NCBI GenBank assembly: GCA_032358165.1
Contig: JAALGY010000061.1
Span: forward strand, 124,001 to 188,000
DNA: 64,000 bases
Direction: 5' to 3'
Source: Diplosphaera chodatii
Taxonomy: Eukaryota > Chlorophyta > Trebouxiophyceae > Prasiolales > Stichococcaceae
Shown here: positions 1 through 10,000 of the stretch, one piece after another
How the letters are laid out: each line of letters starts with the position of its first letter
Numbering within the stretch: position 1 is the stretch's first letter
The notes under the pieces: generated by a model
What the model saw: only the letters and a program-made list of their open reading frames with translations
Told to the model about the DNA's origin: nothing
Databases searched by the model: none
Position numbers and translations under genes: made by a program

Positions 1-54
1 CATGATGCACAAATGCGCCGTGCGGCTGCTTGCTATGCAGCCCTCCGATCGCAC

Positions 55-1065
55 CTGCCGCTTGTAGTCGCCACTCGGGTCATAGTGCACCCCGGCTCCT
101 AACTTTCCGACATCTTTCAAGGCTGCCACAATGCGGTGTATCAGCTCCTCCTCCCCCCTGGTGGGCAGCTTTGGGTTCGTCTGCGATAACACACGATCAC
201 ATGCGTCCAGATGATATCATGTGATGAGCGCCTCGCCTACGGGCACTGCTTTAACATGCAGCAGGAGAGCCGCAGGACAACATGCGTCACAACACACCTC
301 CACTGCACCGCAGCGTGATGCACCGACCTGATCACTGCGCTGGCCGGTGAGGCTGCACAGCTTGTCGATGTAACCTGCCCATAGCTGCAGCGTCTCCTGT
401 GCGGGCCGCTTCTCGTGCCCACGCACTTCGAACTTGTTCTCGCGATACTGCTGTGCGATCCTGCCAAAGTCTGCGATCTCCAGGTCCCAGAAGTATGGGA
501 CCACGATCTGGCGGTCTGCATCGGGAACGACGACTCCTGCAGCACGCTGCTCGTCCTGCTGCACCTGGCGATCCATCAGCAGGCCCAGCTCCCACATGCA
601 CCAGCTGCCCCGCACAAACTCCTCGCTCAACACCACCACACCTGCAATGCTGCCCACGGCATGCGTTAGCCCTGAAGGATGCAAGTGATTGATGTTATGG
701 GCAGCGCACTGCAACACGGGAAGTCGTGACGAAGAGGTGCACACCATCTAATCCGACCGAGGCGTTGCAACAAAAGGAGGTACAGCACCAGACCTCACGC
801 ATGCATTGAACTCCTGCGCCAACGAGATGCTGCAAGGGCCACGCACCAACGGCGGCACCCTGCAGGGCGGCCTTCATGGCCGCTGCGCGTCGCCGTGGGT
901 GAGGCCCTCCTCGTCCAGGAACGCGCGCCGGCGGGCGGGCGGCAGCCGATTCAGGTCCTTTCGCACAAAGTCAAGCATGCGCTTGACTTCGCCGCTGTCC
1001 TGAGCGCCCGAGTGGCTGAGGAACACATCATAGTTTGCGCCTGCCGAACCTGTTTGTCGGCACAT
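55..1065 (-). CDS. TIR-domain protein, 3' part off window, with frameshift
   Basis: The gene runs leftward off the window. The first visible exon (1065 to about 877) gives YDVFLSHSGAQ, the start of a TIR domain, then FLDEEGLTHGDA. The next stretch, MKAALQGAAVG, lies in another frame directly after it, so one base appears lost or gained near 877-885. A GT-AG intron (846-642) then joins GVVVLSEEFVRGSWCMWEL. A further exon (641-328) finishes the TIR domain. An intron (327-181) leads to exon 180-55 (TNPKLPTRGEEELIHRIVAAL...), which resembles the TIR to NB-ARC linker of the neighbouring TIR-NB-LRR gene. The WCMWEL motif keeps the glutamate that is catalytic in TIR NAD hydrolases. The start at 1065 is an ATG but may instead be an internal exon edge. 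It may be a TIR-NB-LRR or a TIR-only gene; if the frameshift is real, it is a pseudogene. Confidence 0.75.
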
Positions 1066-2210
1066 GCACAGAACTCTGCTCAGCCATATGTCTGCCGTGC
1101 AAGAATGTGCACTGAAACAGTGGCAGCAGGTGCAAGATGGCTAGCTGGCTAGCCAGAAATAGCACCTCTTGTGATACTTTTGTGCTGGCCGCTCATGCTG
1201 AGCCCACGCTCTCCTGTCGCATGTGCCTCAGAGTCTGCTCCCTGTCGAAGTGCCAAACCATATGAGAGCTGTGGCTGTGGCCAATGCAGGAGCTCCCGCA
1301 CATATGATGATGCGCGGTCCTTTGACTTTTGGCCCAAACTCAAACCTGATCAGTCTGATCTTCGTCACAGCGTGCGGCCGTGAAAGGTGCAGCCGCCGCC
1401 GCCCCTAGGGGCAGAGCCACAAGGAGTGCAAACTTCCACGGGGCGGTGCTGTCATGCAGCGATGCTGCTCCAGGCGATGGCCTACAAGCGAGAGGGGTTC
1501 TTGGCTGCCAGCTTGGCTCTCTGCCAGGGTGAATTGCGTTGAGTCGGCCGTCCGTGCCGATGCACTGCAACTTGACTGGCAAGGCTTGGTGATCATACTT
1601 GACACAGCGGCAGCTGCTCAATAGGGCCCGCCCACCTGGGGGGAACTGGAACGCGTGGCTCTGCCCCACATGCTAGTGATCTGAACTTCAGTGCGGAGCA
1701 GAATGACCTGCACATGATTGCTGCACCCTGAGTACGGCCTGCCATGGTGCGGCAGTGGACCCTGATGGTGCAATCGTGCCAGTGTGTCAGGTGAGAGCCG
1801 GGTGCTCACCTTGTAACCACTCGCCAGGTCATTGCATCGATTGATATGCGCCCTGACGACTGCCACTGACGGCGGGCAAGTCTTGTGTCGGAGTTGACTC
1901 AGGGATGACCCAGCGCCAGTGCACCAATGGCGCGGCCAGCGTCTGCAGCTTGGTCTGGCGAAGACGTCTAGCTGCACAGCCACACTGTCGCTCACGGTGC
2001 CATCAAAGAGTCTACACAGATCCAAATGTCAACCGGAGACGATCAAGATGCAGCTTTGCACGTACCACAAGTGAGCAGGATGTGCGTGTCAATGCATCAC
2101 GTGGTTCATGCTACTTGTGTTTGCAGTACTGCGTCCAGCGTTGCCTCGTCTCGCCTGGACACCTGCGGAAACGTTATCACAGCTTGTGTCAGTCGGCGAG
2201 CAGCACAGCG
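1066..2210. promoter_or_regulatory. Divergent intergenic region between TIR gene and EP-like gene
   Basis: About 1.1 kb separates the visible 5' end of the minus-strand TIR gene from the start of the plus-strand EP-like gene. The open frames here have no family resemblance. The head-to-head layout would allow a shared promoter. An upstream exon of the TIR gene could also lie here, because the base before its first visible exon looks like a splice acceptor (ACAAACAG at about 1045). Confidence 0.4.
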
Positions 2211-3353
2211 ATGTCAGCAGAGCTGGTAACCAGCGTTGTCGCGATCGTCCTGTCTGTGGTTGCGCTCCTGGCGTCGGTGGTGCAGTTCCTGATCTCCCGA
2301 TGGGATCGTCGTACCGAGACAGCAGAGACACGTCTGCAAGATCTGGAGAAGAGCTATGCAGAGGTGGCGCAACCCGCCATGGCGCAGGTGAGGGTCTGTG
2401 TAACAACAGAGCAGTGGAGGATTGAAGTCCATCCACTGCAGGGGCGCGGTGTGCGCAACACACTCGCCAGTGGCTGAAGGATCAGCACGTTGAAGTGCAG
2501 CTTTTTTTCGTAGTACGCCAGTGTTTGGTATTCCTAACGTGTGTTTGCCATGGCAAGCCGTGACATGTCTCATGCCGCAGCTGGACGCCATCAAAACACA
2601 GTACCCGGGCGACGCGCTATGGACGGCGCTTCAGTTTGAGCCGCCCACTGGCAATAACATGACGCCGCTGGAGCAGCAACAGCTACGTGTTTCGCAAATG
2701 GATCTAATGCTCGCCGAGCAGCGGGCCCGAAATGCGGTCAAAGGGTTCTGGAATAGCACATTGCGTGCCATGCAGGAGGTGACCCAGATGATTGTGTGCA
2801 TGGATGCATTGTGGTTGCAAACGACTTGCATGTTGTCCATGCATCCGGGTACCCAGCCTCCGTTGCCTGCTGCTAAGCATGTTCTACGGAACAGCGGTAC
2901 ATGTGTCTCCAAATGAGCCCTCCAGATGTCAATGTCGACATGTTGCCTTGCCGATGTCAGCAGGGCAAGCTGCCACCGGCGTTCGGCGAGGCATCCAACG
3001 ACCACATCCGTTTTGCCGATGATGACTGGCTGTACCGTGCCAACAACTTTCGGGAAGTGGCGGAGCCCTTCGACATCGCCAACTACTACCGCTTGCAGCT
3101 GGACCGTGCATCGGGACAATATCTAGTGGGCAAGAACAGGCCAAGAGTCTACACGCGGCTCGAAAAGATGTGGCAGACTGACCTCAGAAGCAGGCATCAG
3201 AACTTTTTATCGTCTGTTACATGGGCTGAGTTGATGGCAACAGTTCGTAGCCCGCCAGCACCTGCTGCGGCCGTCAGCAGCGCTGTGCAGCGGCTGCCGC
3301 CACGGACCCTCCCGACTGCTGGTGCACTGCCGCCTGTGCATCAAGCCCCGTGA
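2211..3353 (+). CDS. Membrane-anchored protein with EDS1-type EP-like domain
   Basis: Three exons close in phase: 2211-2387, 2581-2778 and 2964-3353, giving 254 residues. Introns start GTGAGG and GTGACC; a CTAAC branch-like sequence sits near 2533. Residues about 5-27 (VTSVVAIVLSVVALLASVVQ and on) form one transmembrane segment, followed by a charged coiled-coil-like stretch. Residues about 105-185 match the EP domain of plant EDS1, PAD4 and SAG101 in order: a FWNSTL helix, then DWLYRANNFREVAEPFDIAN (146-165) followed by YYR, then YLVGKNRPRVY. The VEPxDIANYYR block is the family hallmark as I recall it. No lipase-like domain (GxSxG) precedes it, unlike plant EDS1. In plants the EP domains bind nucleotide products of TIR enzymes, and TIR genes flank this gene. 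Function is inferred; the similarity was recognised from memory and not searched. Confidence 0.75.
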
Positions 3354-6300
3354 CGGGGATGGTGTGGGTCAATGACCACTTATGTGAAGCATCCCTGCTG
3401 CTCAATGTCAGCAGTTGGGGACCTGGTAACATGCATTCATGACATTCTGAACCCTTACGCTGGCATGTCATGATGCCTTTGACCACTTGATAACGAGTGT
3501 GCATTCTAGTGTATGTACATAGGTCAAGGGCTGCAGTCGTTGGGGTACACGTTCAGGCATCAATGCAATGCAGTGAGCGTCAGTTGCCCTCGTTGGTTTG
3601 CATACACAGCAGCGGACAAGTGCCAGTCACACGCAGGCAGACGGTGTACATGTACCCTCAAGAGCATCTAACTGCACACGTCAACATCTGGCATCCACCC
3701 TCTGCAGGCTCGATGCCCTGCTGGTGGCGAGCTGCCATGATGCTGCAGCACACAATGGATGCCTGATTGCATATGGCTACATCTCCTTCCCAGCTGGCAG
3801 CACCAAATCCACTCTAACCACCTGCAAGTGCATATGCCAGGCTTCGGCATGTATGGGTGTATGCATCTGCACATCAGAAGTACAGTCCAGCTAGTCGATC
3901 TGCAGTCTTCATACAAACAGCAAAGTGGGTAGTCAGTCTCGGAAAGTGCCTGATCTACTGTCCGGATGCAATATCTGTGAATAACAGCACCTTCATTAAG
4001 CGGCAGCAGACGGCCCAGCTGCTGCAGCAGCTGTGCGCCATTCAGCCTGGGCTGGGCTCCCGAGTGCCGGCAGTGCACCTGTGGCATTGCTGCCGCCATG
4101 CTGAACTGGCGCCATTGGCTCAGCAGCACCTGAGGCCTAATGTCGCTGCTGCTGCCAGCAGCTGCAGCGGCTGCTGCGGCGCTGAAGCCTCCAGCTGACC
4201 TTGCCTTCCTTCGGTTGACCCTGCACGCCGCTGTTGACGGCCAGCTCCTGCGCTCCTCTCGTGCTTTGCTGCACCTTGAAGCAAGAGCACCAGTCAACAT
4301 ACCTGTCCGCTGTCAATTGAGCATACATATACTACCGACAAACAAGACTAGGCAGAGCCATCATGCACCGCCTGAAACCATCTCACCTCTCAAAAGTGGA
4401 GAACGAGCAGCCAGGTGGAGTATCTGAGGGTTGGTCGCACACAGGGCTCGCCGGCGCAGCAGCCTGGTGGCAATCTGGCACGCTTGGCTTGCAGCAGCTG
4501 GCACCGCCACGCCAGGTGACACCTGCGCTTCAAACATGGAGCAGGTTGGAGATGGTGACGCATGATCAACAGCACGCCTGCCAGGTGCACGCATCCCGAG
4601 GCTGCAGCTGGAGTGCATCGTGCTGCTGGCGCCCTTGAACAGAACACTGGCAGAACTGTGCCTTTCACAGAAGCTCACAGTGAGCCAGAACCATCCCATG
4701 CCGTAGCCCCCAGCCGGTGGACGCAGCAGCCCGCAGCCGCGGCCGCAGCACGTCGGGCGGGCCCAACGTCCCCATGGTCGCCGGCCGCTGCAGCCACGAA
4801 GCCCGCTCTGCCGCCGGCACTTGCGCACGTCGCGTCGCAGTTACCCGGCAGGTGCCCTCTGCAGAGTGGAGGGCTCAGACCGCCTGATGTTGGTGTCCCA
4901 TCACCTGCGGGAGAACGAGGGGGTCGTGACGGCAGGGTTCAACAGACCAACACTCACACTCGTGTGAGTGTCTCCTCGGGTCATGACACTATGTAGCAGG
5001 TTATGTTGTCGGCGGCATGCGTACCTGCGATGTGGCGATGGCGCCGATGCTGTCAGCCTGCAGGCTGCTTGCCGCAGCTGCTGTCGTGTCATAACACGCT
5101 GCATCGCCCATGAAGCGCAGCAATGAGTCCTGAAAGGCGAAGCAAGACCACCAAAGGCACAGGGCCGCTGGACCGCTGCAGGGCCACTGGCTTACAGCTC
5201 CAGCAGCCCGGCACGGCTGTCTGGCAGCTGCTGCAGCGCCGCACGATGTGCCAACTGTCCATGCGGCACGGCTGTCGGCTGTCGGTGCTGCCTGCGAGGA
5301 CCGTTGATGCTGCAACCTGCACACCACCCGTCGCTGCTGCTGCAGCTGCATTGGAACCGTCGGCGGGACTTGATGGCCTCCGCGCAGCCTGCCCGCCGTC
5401 TTGGCAGCCAGCAGCTGCGTTACCCTCCTCTCTGGCCACTGCAGCAAGGGTGCCTTCTTTGTCAGCTGATACTCGGCAATTGACAGCACAGGTCACCATA
5501 CAGCCAGCAGCAAGAGGTAGCCTAGTAGCCTGCCTTGCAAGATTTACACCTGCGGCAGCGACGTCTGCGGCATACACTCTGCTGCCCGGCAGTGCGAGAG
5601 TGCTACCAGTTGCCTGCCGTCTGTCCTGACGTAGCCCTGTTCTGGAGACCTGCGGAGCAAGGTGCAGCACAGTAAGCTTACAAACACCTTTGACTCCGCT
5701 TCCGACAGCAGCTAGCAGCTAAGTCCCAGGTTGGCTCGACCACAAGTGCGCCTTAAAATTGCATCCATGTAAATTCCTGTACAATCGCCAGCAGAGTCAC
5801 AGGCAGTGCGGAGCATTACTGTTGATGCTCGATGCCACTGGAACACCCGCGTGTGCCACATATGATGTGCGCAGCAGAGTATCAAGCAGCACAACTCCAG
5901 CAGATGGCAGGAGACGGCCATTGGAAGGAGCGTGCCGGTGTCACCGTAGCGGTAGCCAGCGCCGCAGCTGCCGCTCCAGCATGCCACACGGCGAAGTGAT
6001 GGCATGGCTGCACATGGACACAGCAGGCAAGGCCATCAATGTTGCAGCCTGGACCGTGAGCCGGACGAGGCTGCACACAGTCGGGTCGGTCACATCAGCT
6101 TGTCTGCCAGGTGGATGTCATGCAGGCTGCGGCTGGGGTGACGGTGCTGTGTCATGCCTGGTGCAGGGATGTGTGATAGCAAGCTTGTGTGTCACACATG
6201 ACAAAAAGAGCCACCGGCGGCCCACCTGAGGCAACCCGACTGGCTCCACGCCGCAGTCCCCGGCCAGCGCCAGGGGGAGCGCACGCACGACGCATCAGCC

Positions 6301-7070
6301 GATGCTGCCGTTGCTGCTGCTGCCAACACGAGGCGCGCCATTAGGCACACAGCTGGTCATGCCGTGCTCTGTGGTCGATGATCCCTGCAGCAGATAGGCC
6401 CCAGTGCCCACGGCCAGCTGCCTGCACGACAGAGCAACTTCGGTCAGATGACACAACAGGATCACACGCAGGGGTAAACCTGTGCAGAACATAACCAAAG
6501 CTCTCTCCTGATTGTGGTAAGCGCGATGCTGAGCACGCTGCATGTTGTAGCAGCATTGGGCGATGGGTACAGGGTCACACCTGCTGCAGCGCCGCCGCGC
6601 CTCATGTGGTGGCCTGCCAGGGGAGCAGCCAGATGGTAATCTGTGCCCGCCATGGATGCACCACCTGTGCCAATGAAGCAGTCCTAAGGTGTAGTATGCA
6701 GGAGCCTGTTGACGCATGTGCACTACCCCTGAAGCGTATGTATTGGCATGCAGCTGCCAGTTAGTCGACCGTGCAAGGGACCGCTGCCTCCCTAGCAACT
6801 ACTGCAGCTGTTGGGCAAAACTGTCCACATCTGTAGATTTGTGTGAACATGATGACTGTCATCTGCGCGGGTGTTGTGCAGAGGCTGACGCCTGGTGTTG
6901 CGGCTGTCGCATTGCCACGCAGCCCTTGACATCTAAGCAACATCAGCTGGCTGGCTGATGGCTAGCAGCTGCTTCAGCGCCATGCACGTGCAGTCGCAGA
7001 GCATCAAGAGTCACCAACCTGGTATGTAAGAGGCGCTGCCTGGCAGCTGCTGGCCACCGCGCTGTGCCCA
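3354..7070. other. 3.7 kb without a confident gene; weak minus-strand exon candidates
   Basis: No known family is visible. On the minus strand there are pieces bounded by plausible splice sites: about 5139-5025 (begins DSLLRFMGDAACYD, followed by GTACGC), 5670-5180 (low-complexity Ala/Gly), 4300-3900 (contains NGAQLLQQLGRLLPLNEGAV) and 6660-6295 (begins MAGTDYHLAAPLAGHH, ends SSNGSIG then stop). I could not join these into one phased model. They may be a fast-evolving or decaying gene downstream of the TIR-NB-LRR gene, or chance frames in GC-rich DNA. Confidence 0.25.
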
Positions 7071-10000
7071 TCACCACCCGTCGATGCTCAAGTTGGCAAT
7101 TCTGTCGATGGTGTCTGGCAGCTGCTGCAGGCGAGGGCAGCAGCTCAGGTCCAGCCATCTCAAGCTGGACAGGTTGCCGATGCTGTATGGCAGCCGCTGC
7201 AAGATGGGGCAGGAGCTCAGGTCCAGCGTCTTCAGGTTGGACAAATTGCCGATGCTGTCTGGCAGCTGCTGCAGCGCCTTAGAGCGGCCAACGCGCATCG
7301 CCTTCAGGCTGGCCAGGCTGCCGATGCTGTCCGGCAGCCGCTGCAGCGCCTTGCAGCAGCTGAGGTCCAGCCCCGTCAACCTGGACAGGCTTCCGATGCT
7401 GTCTGGCAGCTGCTGCAGCGCCTTGCAGCAACGAATCACCAGCGTCTCCAGCCTGGCCAGGTTGCCAATGCCGTCTGGCAGCTGCCGCACCGCCTTGCAG
7501 TCCATCATGATCAGCCTTTCTAGGCAAGCAAGGCTGCTGATGCTGTCGGGCAATTGCTGCAACATTGCACAATCAGATATGCAAAGTAGTTCCAAGCTGC
7601 AGAGGCTGCCAATGCTACCTGGCAGCTGCTGCAACACCCCCAAACCACCAATGCTCAGTTCCTTTAAACTGGTCAGGCCACCGATGCTGTCTGGCAGCCA
7701 CTGCAGCGCGCTGCAATTTGCGAGGCATATACCTGTTAAGCCCGGTGAGCTGCCAATGCTCTGTGGCAGCCGCTGCAGCGCATCGCAATGGCTGACGTCA
7801 AGTGTACCCAGGCTGGCCAACCTGCTGATGCTTTCTGGCAGCTGCTGCAGCGCTGAGCAAGCTTCGATCACTAGCTTGCACAAGCTAGCCAGGTCGCCGA
7901 TGCTCTCTGGCAGCTGCTGCAACGCCTGGCAGCTGCTGATGACCAACACCGTCAAGGCGGACAGGCTGCCGATGCTGTCTGGCAGCCGCTGCAGCACGCC
8001 ACAATCACCGATGGCCAGAAACTGCAAGCTAGCCAGGGTGCCGATGCTGTCTGGGAGCTGCTGCAGCGTTTGGCAACAGCCGACTTCCAGTATTTCCAAG
8101 TCGGACAGTCCACCGATGCTGTCTGGCAGCTGCTGCAGCGCCTCGCACCCGCCCATATCCAACCCGCGCAACCTTGTCAAGCTGCCAATGCTGCTTGGCA
8201 GCTGCTGCAGCGTCTGGCAACCACTGATGTCCAGCACGTTCAAGTCAGGCAGGCTGCCGATGCTGTCTGGTAGCTGCTGCAGCGCCGTGCAATAGCTGAC
8301 GTCCAGCATCGTCAAGCTGGCAAGGCTGCCGATGCTGTCTGGCAGCTGCTGCAGCGCCTCGCAAGAGCTGACGTCCAGCGTCATCAAGCTGGCAAGGCTG
8401 CCGATGCTGTCTGGCAGCCGCTGTAGCGCCCGGCACCAGGTGAGATCCAGCGTCTCCAAATCAGCAAGGCTGACAATGCTGTCTGGCAGCTGCTGCAGCG
8501 CATAGCAAGAGCTGGCGTCCAGGGTTGTCAAGCTGGACAGGCTGCCAATGCTGTCAGGTAGCTGCTGCAGCGCTGTGCACCAGTTGATGTCCAGCACCTG
8601 CAAGCTGACCAGGCTGCCGATGCTGCCTGGCAGCTGCCGCAGCGCATAGCAACGGCCGACATGCAGCACCTCGAGGTCGTGCAGGTTGCCCATGCAGTCT
8701 GGCAGCTGCTGCAAGGTGCTGCACTCGGCTAGGTCCAGGGTCTGCAGGCATTGCAGGCATGTGATGCTGTTGGGCAGCTGCGCCAGGCTGCGGCAGCCCC
8801 TCAGCACCAACACCTCAAGGCTGCTGAGGCTGCAGATGCTGTCCGGCAGGGAGCATAGCTGCTGATCACGCAGCCTCAGGTGCCGCAGCCCGCTGCACGC
8901 CGCAATGCTGTTCCACAGTACGCGCACGCCAACACCATCGCCTGACGCGTCCAGCACCAGCAGCTGCGCGCCAAATGCGCAGTGCTGTGGCGCAGTGGTC
9001 AACCGCAGATACAGCAGCTCCGGTGGCGTGCTCCCGTCTGAGCTGGCGGCAGCAGCGGCTGCAGGGAACTGGTCTAGGTCCATAGCTGCCAGCTGGCACT
9101 GCTGGTGGCGACTCAAGAGCTCGCAGATGCTCCAGGGTGGCATGGTCGAGACGCCTGGGGGGCCGCAGTAAAGTCTCGATGCCTTCGCCTGCCCCGTTGG
9201 TGCCTGCATAATGCGGATACAAAGGTGTCGGCTGTACTATTTCCTGGGCAGTAATGCACCGGCTACTGCCAGCATGTATAATGTGCCCAGCTGCACTACC
9301 AAGCTATCATGCCAATCAAGTGCACTGGAGGTGTTGCACCCGTGGCAGCCTCGTTGTTGGGGATAGGCTGGTCAAGGACCAGTTCTCGGAGCGGGTCAAA
9401 TGCCTGCTGGCAGCCCGCGCCAATTCTACCATGCAATCGTGCACATGGACCCTGTATTGACAGAAACAATCTGTTCGGATTGTGCCAGACAAGCAGTCAG
9501 CTCGTAGCTGGCTGACGGCCACGGCTGTGCATCACCAGCAACACCAAACACATGTGTGCGCACCTGCTGAAGATGTGATAAGGGGAGGCACGATTGTTTC
9601 CTTTCCAGTCCTCTGGCGAAAAGGTGCGGCAACAGACAAGCGTGGCCTGTGCGCAGGCACTCCACAGCGTCTCTGCTTTCTGCTGCCAGTGCGCCAGCGA
9701 AAAAGGCTGCTGCTGTCCATTGTCCTCCTGCTGCTGCAGGATGCCAGCCCATAATGCCAGTAGGTGCTCTTGAGGGCGGTTGCGCATGATAAGCGCTGCA
9801 TCCAGGAACAGGTGCCTGCACAACAAGTTGTCTATCGTTGCAAATGATCACATTCTAGTCTGAGGGCTGGCACATCCAGATCTACAGTACGTACAATGTG
9901 CTGAAACACTAAAGCAGCATATGACAGGTTGTCGATATGGCTTCACCTGTGATTGTCTGATGGCAGCTGGTTGAAACTCCTCTGCAGAAGCGTCACTATA

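Noticed and set aside
7084..8295. 403-codon plus-strand open frame opposite the LRR array
   Set aside because: It is the mirror of the repeated LRR codons (CTGTCTGGCAGCTGCTGCAG), which hold no stop in that frame. The minus-strand LRR reading is far more regular.
7122..8849. Direct repeats that might look like a CRISPR array
   Set aside because: The repeats are coding, contiguous 72 bp LRR units without spacers, in a eukaryotic gene with introns.
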